A stretch of 64,000 bases of DNA from contig NC_068912.1 of NCBI RefSeq assembly GCF_023091745.1, positions 56,820,567 to 56,884,566 of the forward strand, in the 5' to 3' direction. A model generated the notes under the pieces. That model was not told the DNA's origin. It ran no database searches and was given only the letters and a program-made list of their open reading frames with translations. Of this stretch, positions 33,830-45,429 are shown in pieces. The position numbers and the translations under genes were made by a program. The stretch's first letter is position 1. Each line of letters opens with the position of its first letter. This DNA is from Budorcas taxicolor. Lineage: Eukaryota > Chordata > Mammalia > Artiodactyla > Bovidae.

Positions 33830-35188
33830 CTTAATGAATCAGTCTAAGGAATGGGTCACCATTATAATGTTATCAAATTCTCAAAACAGTTTAAAATGGA
33901 ACCTGGTTTCATTACATATAAAATCACTAGTACAAACCTCTACTATAGCACTTACACTGTGTATTTATCAATCAACCTTTCTCAAGAGAACATCCTATGA
34001 CCTGAAAGATTGTAAACAGTCAATAGTCTGCTGAATGAATGAATGATTTTGCTTTTTAAAACACCTTTGAAAGAGACAACTTTCCGAAATCTACCAGTTG
34101 GTTTTAAACCAAATAAATGCAAACCAAACAAAACTCAAAAATAATTTTTAAAATTAAAAATAACAAAGTCAACATACCCAAACCAGGTGGAGGAAATGAA
34201 AAAAGAATGCACAGAACTATTCTGGTATACTAAAAAGCAAAATTTCACAATCAACAAATGAAATGGGACCCAAAATATATTAAGATGTACCATAAGGTAT
34301 GCTTTTTAAAGGACAATAAGGGCTTATAATTAACCCTGACGATTTCCAGGGTAGAGTGATTTGTATTTTAGACAGTTGGTTGCTAAATTTGTATGACAGA
34401 TAATACATGTAGCCACTAAAATTACAGTACTGACCTTTCCAAATGCTAACAAATGCTTGATTAGCATTATGTAACTATACCTCCTTTCTGATCAGGACTA
34501 GGCAGACTATTTCATCTAAATATGCACACAATATACTGAAATCAGTTCACATTACCACAATGACATTCTACAGTATATAACTAAGTATTATGCAGAATGC
34601 AAGTTGGCCTATGGAGGGCAATACAAAAGACAAATACCTAACAGCAAAAATAAGAAAATGTCTATTACTCTTACCAAAGTGAAAGCATGGAAGTCTATTT
34701 TATGTGCTTTTATTTTAAATAGTAAATACAAGAAACCTTACTGCAAAGGTTTAGAACTTCAAAATGTTTTCAAATTATATCCATATGAATATAAGAGCAG
34801 AACATGAGATATAAAAATGTGCAATACAAAGTAATTGGTTAATCTAAATTTCTCTACTGGTTCCTTATCTCCTGAAAGGTACTCTAGCAAAAGAAAAGAG
34901 GAGGAAAAGGACATTTTTTCTGCATTACTATCAGCTTTTTTTTTTTTTTGCAGTAACTCAGAAGAGGTCACCAGTATGAATATGAATGACATGATATGCT
35001 CTGTAAACTAATTTCTCTACATTTACCAGTGTCATTGATTTTACTAATATTTCCTAATTTCTAGTCTATAAAATATAAATAGTAATTAAGAAAAAAGTCA
35101 TTATCTATAAAAGCTGAAAAAAATTTTTGTACCTCTCCACCATAAACAGTAGGGACAAGGTCAGTGGCTGGGGAGAGTAGGGAGACAG
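33830..35188. other. Unassigned interval; possible intron
   Basis: No named repeat is recognised. An L2/MIR-like tail (TGAATGAATGAATGA) lies at 34033-34047. A T15 tract followed by GCAG ends at 34953 and precedes an 18-codon frame with a stop at 35009-35011 (described under findings). Confidence 0.4.
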
Positions 35189-35189
35189 G

Positions 35190-35958
35190 AATAACCTTAG
35201 GTATGCAGATGACACCACCTTTATGGCAGAAAGTAAAGAACTAAAGAGCCTCTTGATGAAAGTGAAAGAGGAGAGTGAAAAAGTTGGCTTAAAGCTCAAC
35301 ATTCAGAAAACGAAGATCATGGCATCCAGTCCCATCACTTCATTGCAAATAGTGGCTGACTTTATTTTTTTGGGTCCCAAAATCACTGCAGATGGTGACT
35401 GCGGCCATGAAATTAAAAGCCGTTTACTCCTTGGAAAGAAAGTTATGACCAACCTAGACAGCATATTAAAAAGCAGAGATATTACTTTGCCAACAAAGGT
35501 CCGTCTAATCAAGGCTATGGTTTTTCCATGGTCATGTATGGATGTGAGAGTTGGACTGTGAAGAAACCTGAGCGCCAAAGAATTGATGCTTTTGAACTGT
35601 GGTGTTAGAGAAGTCTCTTGAGAGTCACTTGGACTGCAAGGAGACCCAACCAGTCCATTCTAAAGGAGATCAGTCCTGGGTGTTCACTGGAAAGACTGAT
35701 GTTGAAGCTGAAACTCCAATACTTTGGCCACCTGATGCGGACAGCTGATTCATTTGAAAAGACCCTGATGCTGGGAAAGATTGAAGGCAGGAGGAGAAGG
35801 GGATAACAGAGGATGAGATGGTTGGATGGCATCACCGACTCAATGGACATGGGTTTGGGTGGACTCCGGGAGTTGGTGATGGACAGGGAGGCCTGGCGTG
35901 CTGCGGTTCATGGGGTTGCAAAGAGTAGGACATGACTGAGAGACTGAACTGAACTGAA
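35190..35958 (+). mobile_element. BovB LINE fragment from the YADD region to the 3' end
   Basis: The sequence enters at CTTAGGTATGCAGATGACAC (the YADD codons are partly preserved: TATGCAGATGAC reads YADD). It continues through a 112-codon frame (35223-35561) with SLLMKVKEESEKVGLKLNIQ and GRDITLPTKV-like residues, then breaks by frameshift and ends with GACTGAACTGAACTGAA. It is 5'-truncated in the reverse transcriptase. Confidence 0.94.
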
Positions 35959-35959
35959 G

Positions 35960-37118
35960 GGGATGGGAAAATGTAAACACACAGAACATGCTGAACTCAA
36001 CTGTTTGGTAGTACCAGGCAGCTGGACATTAGTAATATTGAACAGAGCTGTTTTCTAATCTGAAACTCCTCCATTTGGCTAGTAATAGAATTAGCACCTA
36101 GATTAACATTAGCTACGAGAAATTTTCACTATAAACGTGTGTTGCCTTACCTTAAGGCAGAGTCAGCCAAACATAAATTACAACTATTCAGTCTTTTTAA
36201 TTTTACTCTGCATTGTTTCCTAAGAAATTCACCTATTTACCTTTTTTAAAGCCTTGTCAAAACATTAATTTAGGTACTGGGCCAAAAATGATACTAACTG
36301 CCGAATTAGAAAATTCACTGAAGAACTGTGTTGTAGCTTACAGATAACTGATAGTACAGTAAATGCAATTAAGTAAGGTATTAGCATGTCATTTTTGCTC
36401 AGCAATTATATTTCAAAATATTACAGTAAATAAATGCTCTGCCAAAACATGGCAGAAGCAATCACATTTATTTTTGTTTCAGTGCTAGATACAACTTAAC
36501 TATCAATTTTCAAATATGAGTGGTTAACAAATGGTGTATGCCTGCAATTTGTCATTATTTTTCCTTAAAAGCATGGGTTATGAAAAGAAAAATAATGAAA
36601 TAGATTTCCCTATAAGACTTATTGAACTTGTCTATTTTCTCAGTCACCCCATTATGCTGATTCTATCTATGGAAGATTTTAAATATGTGGACTTGGTTTC
36701 TCTGAGATTTAATGCAGGAGACCTTTGATTTAAACCACTTGTTAGGAAAAGTAGACCTAAAGCAGGGCCCAAGAATGCCTGTTTTAACTAACCCTTTTTC
36801 TGATACAGTATTATTTTCCTTTCTCCACAATTCAGAATTCTGAGTCCCGTTTTTAGCCATTATGTGCTACAACTTAAAGCAGCAAGTTTTACTTAGATTA
36901 ATTTTGCAAATCAGGTTAGAAGGTAGAATGGTTTATACTATTTTATGTTATTGAAAATAAAGATAACACAGTTGAGATTGTTGGTGACTTTAAAAATGGA
37001 TGCACAAGTATATACAAAAAAGTCCTAAATATAGCATTTAAAGAAGAATTCTATGCATTAAGTTTAAATGAAAGAGAAGCAAGGATATGGGCACCAAGAG
37101 GATATGGCGTGCATTAGT
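35960..37118. other. Unassigned AT-rich interval
   Basis: No gene, RNA gene or named repeat is seen. Frames of 65 codons on both strands (36531-36728, 36663-36860) have no supporting signals. Confidence 0.45.
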
Positions 37119-37127
37119 GTTGTGCAT

Positions 37128-37302
37128 CGACTGAGCGACTTCACTTTCACTTTTCACTTTCATGCATTGGAGAAGGAAATGGCAACCCACTCCAGTGTTC
37201 TTGCCTGGAGAATCCCAGGGACGGGGGAGCCTGGTGGGCTGCAGTCTATGGGGTCACGCAGTCAGACATGACTGAAGTGACTCAGCAGCAGCAGCAGCAG
37301 CA
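37128..37302 (+). mobile_element. BOV-A2 SINE, 5'-truncated
   Basis: Only the end of the first monomer (CGACTGAGCGACTTCACTTT), the linker and the second monomer are present, ending in five or six AGC units. An 8-bp duplication TTGTGCAT lies at 37120-37127 and 37303-37310, so truncation happened at insertion rather than by later deletion. Confidence 0.92.
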
Positions 37303-37309
37303 TTGTGCA

Positions 37310-37976
37310 TAAATGATAAACTGTCACACCATTAACATTTCTACTCAAAAAAAAAAAAACCACTGAAAAGTCTGTGCAACAGGCTTAGAATGGAAAAAAT
37401 ACTGTGTAGCTGGTGTGTCACTGGAGATGTCAGATGAGTGCCAAGTATTTTGAGGTTAAAAAACAACAAAAAACTGAATGGAACATAACAGCCAAGAAGT
37501 TAAATGGAAGAAGTAGTTTCTTCTATCACATTTTAACAAGACTTGCTATGATGGCAGCACAGGGGCACCACTCTAACTGCCTCATACTTCTTCAAGTCCT
37601 TCTGTGTATTCTTTATAATACCCAAAGGTACAAGCTCATCTTTGTGGGAATCTTGGCAGGATCTACAAATTAAACTTGGTAGATCTCTTTATTCATGTGC
37701 CAGGAAACCAAGAACTACAAGATCTAAAGATGGAAAGATGCACATACATTTACAATGTATCTCTTAGGATTTTACATGAATATATGTGTAAGAGTACTGA
37801 GGATTTTACATGGATATATGTGTGTAAGAGTTATGTGTATGAAAGTCTATTCTAGATATAACTTTTTTCTTAAGCTAGAACAAAATAATCTCATAAATTC
37901 TGATGAATCTGAGTTCCTAAATGACTTCCATCAACTTCTGGTGTGACCAAGGGCTGAAGGATATAAATTAAGAGGT
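37310..37976. other. Unassigned interval with a 34-bp tandem duplication
   Basis: The unit AGGATTTTACATGAATATAT... occurs twice at 37766 and 37800 (34-bp period, few mismatches). An A12 run lies near 37348. The 86-codon frame at 37413-37673 lacks supporting signals. Confidence 0.45.
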
Positions 37977-37978
37977 CG

Positions 37979-38193
37979 CTGTGCTGTGCTTAGTCACTCA
38001 GTCATGTCCAACTCTTTGCGACTCCATGGACTGTAGCTCGCCAGGCTTCTCTGTCCATGAGGATTCTCCAGGCAAAAATACTAGAGTCTTGCTGCCATGC
38101 CCTCCTCCAAGGGATCTTCCCAACCCAGGGATCAAACCCAGGTCTCCCTCACTGCAGGCACATTCTTTACCGCTAAGCCACCAAGGAAGCCCC
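37979..38193 (-). mobile_element. Bov-tA SINE, complete
   Basis: The body starts GTGCTGTGCTTAGTCACTCA, and the tRNA-like head at the right ends CTAAGCCACCAAGGAAGCCC. The B box is GGGATCAAACCC. The variant 5' flank (GTGCTGTGCTTAGTC) suggests a distinct Bov-tA subfamily from those starting GTGAAAGTGAAGTCGC. Confidence 0.93.
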
Positions 38194-38203
38194 TTATGAG
38201 GCT

Positions 38204-38477
38204 GCTGCTGCTGCTAAGTCACTTCAGTTGTGTCCAACTCTGTGTGACCCCAGAGACAGCAGCCCACCAAGCTCCCCCATCCCTGGGATTCTCTAGGCAA
38301 GAACACTGCAGTGGGTTGCCATTTCCTTCTCCAGTGCATGAAAGTGAAAAGTGAAAGTGAAGTCGCTCAGTCGTGTCCAACTCTTAGAGACCCCATGGAC
38401 TGCAGCCCTACCAGGCTCCTCTGTCCATGGGATTTTCCAGGCAAGAGTACTGGAGTGGGGTGCCATTTCCTTCTCCA
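38204..38477 (-). mobile_element. BOV-A2 SINE abutting a Bov-tA
   Basis: The dimer begins with about four GCT units and has its linker GTGAAAAGTGAAAGTGAAGT near 38343-38362. The 11-bp duplication CTTATGAGGCT is perfect at 38193-38203 and 38478-38488. It inserted directly at the head end of the preceding Bov-tA. Confidence 0.95.
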
Positions 38478-38489
38478 CTTATGAGGCTA

Positions 38490-39218
38490 TTTAGGTACAA
38501 TTCATACAGAATTTATTGACCAACAAGCTCTTATGTTGTTAGGAAAGAATTTAACCTTCCTACTGCAGAGAACAGCATTACCTACTTAGTTGAAAACCCC
38601 TCCTTTAAAATGCTTTCTCTTTTACAAGATTGCTATTTCACTCAGTATACACTACAGAGGCAAAAAAAATTTTTGAGTTAAAAAGATACTGACAAAAACA
38701 CAATGAAAAGACTAGAGAAATTATACAACAGCATATTAATAATAACATCTTTAATTCAAAGGCCACTGGTGGACAAAAATGCTGCTAATTAAGAGATTAA
38801 GCCAGTATCTTTCTTAGCAAAATATCTGAAAATTCATTTCAGATTACTATATGTTACTATTAGAACTGATTAAAATCATTCAGACTTTTTTAGAATATTC
38901 ATAGCATAACTTTAAGTAGTAATTTTAAGTTTTAATAATTTCAAGTTGTGTAACTCAATATAATGAAACGATTCAATCTATTCCATTCAGAATTTTCATC
39001 CTGAACTTTCTAATTAACTAAAATCAATAATCATTTTGCAATTAATCATTTGTGCAAAGAATTACTGAAGTGTTGCCTATAATAAATACAATCTCATGGT
39101 AACAGGCCTAATCAATCAGAAGGCAGGCATTGCCTATATATGCAAACTAGCCTCTCTTGAGGCTAATGCTATACGTGCATTATTTGTGCCCTTAGTTAGG
39201 GATTCCCTGTATATCTGG
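38490..39218. other. Unassigned AT-rich interval
   Basis: Nothing recognisable is seen. Confidence 0.5.
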
Positions 39219-39434
39219 GTGAAAGTGAAAGTGAAGTCGCTCAGTCGTGTCCGACTCTTTGTGACCCCATGGACTGTAGCCTATCAGGCTCTTCCGTCCA
39301 TGAGATTTTCCAGGCAAGAGTGCTGGAGTGGATTGCCATTTCCTTCTCCAGGGGATCTTCTCGATCCAGGAATCAAACCCGGGTCTCCCGCGTTGCAGGC
39401 AGACGCTTTACCATCTGAGCCACAAGGGAAGCCC
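39219..39434 (-). mobile_element. Bov-tA SINE, complete and little diverged
   Basis: Runs from GTGAAAGTGAAAGTGAAGTC to GCTTTACCATCTGAGCCACA with AGGGAAGCCC. CpGs persist (GTCGCTCAGTCGTGTCCGAC; CCCGCGTTGCAGGCAGACGC), pointing to a relatively young copy. The B box is shifted (AATCAAACCCGGG). Confidence 0.95.
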
Positions 39435-39435
39435 A

Positions 39436-41170
39436 TACCATAAAAAGTGAACTACCTCAGCAACTCCTATGGCTCACAGCATTACTAAATGTCTTCTGGA
39501 TATTTTGGCAGTAAGCTAAGTGTGTTAAGTCAGGGTTTACATTTTTCATTAATTCACTACTATCCCTAGGCATTAGTGGTACCTTTTAAGGTAAGAGAAA
39601 ACTTTACAAGGAAAACAGTAAACACGTCCCCAGATCTCACTGGGTCACTGAACAGCCTGTTACAAAACTTGTCAGTACTCACAAGAATTCCATGACACTA
39701 TTTATTTAAAATTTCATTTTAATAATAGAGATTAGACAAGACTTTCTGTTTTATCTAATATTTAAAATATTATGAAAGATCACATTTTTATATAAAAATG
39801 ACTCTGGAAATACATCTTTCTCTTCACTCAAAAATAAAGAAGATATTTTTCTTTATATGGGAAGAGGTATAGGCAACAGTAATGTACCTTTTCACTGCTC
39901 ACAAAATTGTTACTAGAAATCTACCTTTCTCTGTAGTTACATTCATACTAAAATATCCTAATAAAAATGTATTTTGCTGGAGAAGAATCCTTTCAAACAC
40001 ACTAAATTTTAGTAATCTGACTAGAGGAGAACAAAGATTGGCATGTGACATAGTTCACTAATTAAGTTACAATTAACTAACTAATATAGGTCATTAATTA
40101 AATTTAGAAGCATCTCAGTTCTAACAAAAGAACTCTTAAACATACAACAGAAGTAATCTAAATCTCACATACCCAACAAATAATAACAAGAAGAGTATTA
40201 AAAATATTTATCTCACTTCTATTGTTCAATCTATGATTGAGTATGCTGGAAAAAAATCAGAGGCAAATATATAGAACTTTGCTATTACTGCCTCAACACA
40301 ATTTTGTTACCATGGTTTTCTTCTCTTCATAGTTACTCTGCATCTTCCTAGAATCTTTTCTCCCTCGTTTTCTTCATTAATGAAAACTAACAAAAACAAA
40401 TATTCATGTAATCTCTAATTATTAAATACAAAGACTGCTACAGAGAAAATTATGTATACTGTTAAAATTTTGCCAACTGGAATAAATCACTGACATCTAT
40501 TTAAACACAGAATTTCTAATATCATTCAATTTTGACTTTTATTAATTTTTAAAGATTAAACCTTAATACTCACTGTATCACTAAATGTAATAGTTTTTAA
40601 GTCAGTTTTTTTAAATACATAAAAATAGATTAAAATACTTTCTTTGCCTAAAAAATTATCAGCACTTATCTATTTGAACATTTAGGAAAATTACAGGATC
40701 AGATACTCCCCCAAAATTCTCAAACTATCAATACATAAAACATGAAAAGCTCAAGAAAAACGACAAAGCCAACATATATGGAAGTCTGCCTCTAAGTGGG
40801 CAAAAGAGAATTCATACATTATAAAATTATTATTCTAAATTTGAGTTTTATGATAAAAGAAATACACTAGATGTTAAAAAAAAAAAAAAAGCTTACTGAA
40901 AGAACATAACTACCTTCAAACATGTCAACTGCCACGTATGGAAGGACAGATTAGATCAGGATTAAACTGCTAACTCCAGAGGTCAAAACTGAGATCAAAG
41001 AATGGAAAATAAGAAACACCTTTAGCTCAACTGATAAGGAATTTTCCAATCATGATAGTTACTTAAAATTAAAATTAATTATCCTTTACTTATGTTACTG
41101 TTTCCAGAAATTTTTAGTAGAAGACTGATGCCCACCTATCAAAAAGAATATGGAGTCAATTTCAATATTG
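39436..41170. other. Unassigned AT-rich interval
   Basis: No gene, RNA gene or named repeat is recognised across about 1.7 kb. An A16 run lies at 40877-40892. Confidence 0.5.
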
Positions 41171-41183
41171 CTTGAGAGGGTAA

Positions 41184-41369
41184 GCTCAGACAGTAAAGAA
41201 TCTGCCTGCAATGCCGGAGACTCAAGTTCGATCCCTGGGTTGGGAAGATCCCCTGGAGAAGGAAATGGCAACCCACTCCAGTATTCTTGCCTGGAAAATT
41301 CCATGGACAGAGGAGCCTGGCAGGCTAGTCTATGGGGTAGCAAGAGTCAGACACAACTTAGTGACTAAA
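41184..41369 (+). mobile_element. Bov-tA SINE, head slightly truncated
   Basis: Starts GCTCAGACAGTAAAGAATCT and lacks the first bases of the tRNA-like head. The B box TTCGATCCC is intact at 41228-41236. Flanking CTTGAGAGGGTAA (41171-41183) and CCTGAGAAGGTAA (41370-41382) are a diverged target duplication. Confidence 0.93.
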
Positions 41370-41384
41370 CCTGAGAAGGTAAAC

Positions 41385-42558
41385 TGTGGCTTTTAACTCC
41401 TATTCCATCTCTTGATATTCTTTGAAAAACTTGAAGCTCTACAGCATCCAGTGTTCACCTGAATCCCTTGCAGAGGGGGGTTCCTATTTAGAATATTTTT
41501 TCTTACATGTTCTCAGGTCAAACTGTGTATGTAATTCACAGAATACACCCATCTATTTTGTCATTCTTCAGATGACAGTGATTCCAATAAGAAGTAAATA
41601 TTCCTTTATAAAAGCTTGTAAACAATATTTGCTGTAAGATGTACTCCTCTGACAGAGAACCACTTCCTTAGTCAATAATAACATATAATCACAGTTTACG
41701 GCTGACACTCAATAAATATTTTTTGATCAATAAATGAACTACAAAAAGTTATTTGGAAACTATGTTTGGTGGCACAAACAAACATATTCCCCCACACTAA
41801 GAATTCTGTCACTAAAAACACAAAAGGCTGATGACTAAAACACAAATACATACTTGACAGTGTCTATAAAGGTAACAGCATCAAGTAAAATCCAAGACAA
41901 GCATACAAGAAATCACAAAACTATCTTTGTTCTAAAACAAAACTAGAATATGCACCACTAAGCACTTCAATTAAATGGGTCAATGGTAATGTATACACAC
42001 ATTACTTAACTTTATCATGCTATTTCATGAGAAGAGAAAAAATTAGCTTTTATTCATGAATACTGCATGCATTCACAACTTATTTTTAAACTTTGGTTAA
42101 TTGCATATAAAATCTCATCTAGCACAAACACTGATGGTGTTCCTATCTTCAAAACTGGGTACACATTATTCTGTTTTTTTCTCCTGAACTTTTTCCTCAA
42201 CTAATTTCATATCTAACACAAAACAGAAATAAAACATCATAAACAGCTCTTGATTAACCTCTGTCCCACTTCTAAGAAATCAACCATAACCAAGTATTTC
42301 CTCAAAACTTGAGGCAGCAACATTTTGCTTTCCCTTGCCAAAGATCCTTCTTCACCTGACTCATCACTAACTCAAGATTCATTCCACAATCTGGGCTGGG
42401 ATTCATGGAGCCCAAGGAGCCTGGGTCACACATTCATCTTTGCTTACACAAGTTCTTAGGGCTCAAAGTCCACCTCTACAGCTACCACTTCAAAAGGACA
42501 ATACTATACTTATGCACCTTACATTCATACACGCTAAGCATCCATGGAAAGTTTAATT
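41385..42558. other. Unassigned interval; possible MIR/L2 tail near 41700
   Basis: The phrase ACACTCAATAAATATTTTTT at 41706 is typical of a MIR or L2 3' tail, but the upstream part is unclear. A 71-codon frame at 41422-41637 has no supporting signals. Confidence 0.4.
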
Positions 42559-42559
42559 A

Positions 42560-42720
42560 GTTAATTAGTTTGGTCTTAGTTAAGGCATGTGGGCTCCCTA
42601 GTTGCAGCACGCAGGCTCAGCTGCCCTGTGGCATCTGGGACCTTCGTTTCCTGACCAAGCATCAAACCTGTATCCCCTGTGTTGCAAGATTCTTAACCAC
42701 TGGACCACCAGGGAATTCCC
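42560..42720 (-). mobile_element. CHR-type artiodactyl tRNA-derived SINE
   Basis: Plus text ends CTTAACCACTGGACCACCAG and GGAATTCCC, the reverse complement of the CHR head (GGGAATTCCCTGGTGGTCCA). The body includes GTTGCAGCACGCAGGCTCAG and GACCAAGCATCAAACCTGTA (B-box region). This family is older than Bov-tA and shared more widely among Cetartiodactyla. Confidence 0.82.
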
Positions 42721-42724
42721 TCCA

Positions 42725-43688
42725 TAAGAGATTTTAATTATAAAGTTCCTCTACTAAAAAGTCTGAAGAGCAGTTAGTCTACATTCCAGTCTACTGAGCA
42801 ATTATTCCCAAAAGAAGTAAAAGAATTCTTGTCAGTACTCACTGACAAGAATTGGATCTTTGGTGACCAAAAAGTGGACTTCACACAAAGTATTCAGTGG
42901 AAAATGAAAAAGAAATTAATATTTTGTTGAAAGAGCAAGGAAAACAGTAAGAATTTTATATAATAAAAATATTACTGAGATTGAATGAGATACACAGACT
43001 TAATATTTAAGAGTCTGAATAACAGCGACCCACAAAGTTGTCACCTACCAAAGATCTAGAAGTATTATAAAAAGAAAACAGGAACTGATATCAGAATAAA
43101 TAACTTTCCTTAGTCTTTTTTAAATTATACTTTATGTTTTCAGGTTTTTTTTAATTCTAAGCCTAAAGTTCTAAAAGGCTCCTCCTCTAAATTTTCAGAG
43201 CTTGTTTTGGATTTTTCTTTAATCATTTAATATTTAAAGTCACATTAAATTTAGTTTCAAGTTTCCTCCTTTTCCTCCTGACAGAGAACCCATATAAAAA
43301 GGGACAAGATAAGGAAGATGTATAAAACAAACACTAAACTGATTTTTTTCCAAAAAGAAATAAAGATCTGAAACTCACAATACTAACAAAATTCAACTCA
43401 GAGATTATATGACTATGTTTTAGAGAAAGGAAGTTGGTTCAAAAAAGATGAACAACATATTATGAGAAATAGCCTATTCATAGTAAATCCAAAGGTATTC
43501 ATATACAGCAACCCTCTTTTCCTGATTGTCCTCTCTATAAACATTTGAACATTTTAGGAAATTAAGCTTTTAAAAAACATTCCTACTTCAGCTTTTCATC
43601 TATTTTTCCCATTCCCTACATTAATATAGTTAAGATTATCAGGGTTATGCCCATTTGAATAAAAACAGAAAATTTCCCCCACTATAAC
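42725..43688. other. Unassigned AT-rich interval
   Basis: Nothing recognisable is seen beyond a local near-repeat of GTCAGTACTCACTGACAAGA near 42832-42852. Confidence 0.45.
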
Positions 43689-43689
43689 T

Positions 43690-43954
43690 GAAACCAACTT
43701 CCTATGTACAGCTCAGTGGGAACCCCTCACTGCCTTGGCCCTCCATATGTCTAGGTGGTGGAGGATCTGGATGACCATCTTCATGTGGGAGTTACTGTGA
43801 TTCAGGCTTGTGCTGATGTCGACTGCAGAAATCCCCTCCCCAGCTGGGGCTGAAGCTTTTCTTCTTCACAGTGTCCTATGCTCATATGGGAACTGTCCCC
43901 ACAACCCACCCACCCCACTAATAAAGGCTGACCTACCTTGAGCGAAAAAAAAAA
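43690..43954 (+). pseudogene. Probable processed retrocopy, 3' end of an unidentified transcript
   Basis: A block of clearly higher GC than its flanks (43700-43920) ends with AATAAA at 43920-43925, 19 bp later followed by a 10-A tract at 43945-43954. That order is the signature of a reverse-transcribed, polyadenylated mRNA. One frame (about 43757-43850) reads VVEDLDDHLHVGVTVIQACA before a stop, but I do not recognise it. Target duplications were not found. It may instead be an unlisted repeat with a poly(A) end. Confidence 0.45.
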
Positions 43955-44061
43955 CCACCAAAAACCCAGTAACAAGAAAGGAAAAAAACTCTGGAAACCA
44001 ATATATTGCAGATATTAATTCTGACTCTGAGTTACTGTTATTTTAAATATCTTTAAAATAG

Positions 44062-44250
44062 TAGTGAAAAGTGAAAGTCACTCAGTCTTGTCCATGGACT
44101 ATAGCCCGTCAGGCTCTTCTGTCCATGGAATTCTCTAGGCAAGAATACTGCAGCAGGTAGCCATTCACTTCTCCAGGGGTACTCCTGACTCAGAGATTGA
44201 ACCTGGGTCTCCTGCACTGCAGGTGAATCCTTTACCACATGAGCCACCAG
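44062..44250 (-). mobile_element. Bov-tA SINE with an internal deletion
   Basis: The body begins GTGAAAAGTGAAAGTCACTC and lacks about 25 bp (the usual CCGACTCTTTGCGACCC segment). The tRNA-like head ends TTTACCACATGAGCCACCAG. Confidence 0.9.
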
Positions 44251-44255
44251 TAGTA

Positions 44256-44755
44256 CGGGGCTCATCTTCAATAAAAAACAACAGAGGGTAAAATTGTTAA
44301 AATTATTCCAGCAGCTCTAACCCAGAAAACAGGGGAGTATTTTCCCAAGACAAAATTGAATATATTTGCACTGTGCTATTATACAGTTGAAGTATACAAA
44401 AGCTGTAAGAGATTAAATGTTTGCCATACATAAAAAAAAGACGGGGGAAAAATGTAGAGTCAAACTTGGCAAAATCTTAGAAGATTTTCAGCACAGTTTT
44501 AGATGTCCCCAACAATCCATTAACCTCAAACTACTAAGTACCTCCTACTCTTGGATCATCTTTTAGAACATGAAGTCTTCATGTTAAAACTACCCACGTG
44601 CACAGTCTGATGCCAAATGTTGTCATTTAACCCAAAAGCTAACTGTTTATTCCAAATTGAAAGTGAACGTAATTTGGAAACTTTATATTCTCAAGTTTCT
44701 GGAGTTTAGACTGAAACCCAAAAGCTGAGAGATGTGCTCTGCATACTATTTTGGC
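44256..44755. other. Unassigned AT-rich interval
   Basis: Nothing recognisable is seen. Confidence 0.45.
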
Positions 44756-44756
44756 A

Positions 44757-44975
44757 TGTGAAATGTGAAATGTTAAGTCGCTCAGTCGTGCCCAACTCTT
44801 TGCAACCCCATGGACTGCAGCCCGCCAGGAATTCCTCTGTCCATGGAATTTCCCAGGCAAGGATACTGGAGTGGGTTGTCATTTCCTCCTCCAGAGGATC
44901 TTCCTGACCCAGGGATCGAACCCAGGTCTCCTGCATTACGAAGAGATTCTTTACCATCTGAACCACAAGGGAACA
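44757..44975 (-). mobile_element. Bov-tA SINE, complete
   Basis: Runs from TGTGAAATGTGAAATGTTAA to CTTTACCATCTGAACCACAA. B box GGGATCGAACCC at about 44912-44923. Minor insertions (CCAGGAATTCC) mark divergence. Confidence 0.92.
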
Positions 44976-44979
44976 GAGG

Positions 44980-45425
44980 CAAACATTTAACTCCTGTCTC
45001 AGTTTTCTTTAATATAAAATAAAGCAGTCAGGATCTTTAACGTCTATCCCCAAATTGTGTTTAAATTTAGTATGTGTTAGTTTCCACTTTCCGTATAATC
45101 TTATTCAGCCTTAAGAAATAACTGTCTCTCCATTTTATGCTAAGCAATCTTATGGAAATATTAATTATTCTTCTTAGGTACCTAAAGGTGAGGGCACTGA
45201 TTATTTGCTTCATAAGAACCATTCTATTTCAGGGGTTTTCAGTTAATTTTAGTTTTTGGTGAGTCAAAATGTGTTAAGAGTTAGTTACTGCATAACATGG
45301 AAACCTTGTTAACTGTAAAAGACAGAAACTTAAAAATTAATATCCAGTCATCAACTGGTAAGACAGACTTGCTAGCATACTATTTTCAACTAAATGATCA
45401 AGAATAATTTTTTTTTAATTTAAAA
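44980..45425. other. Unassigned AT-rich interval
   Basis: Nothing recognisable is seen. A T9 run lies next to the start of the following LINE. Confidence 0.4.
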
Positions 45426-45429
45426 AGGT

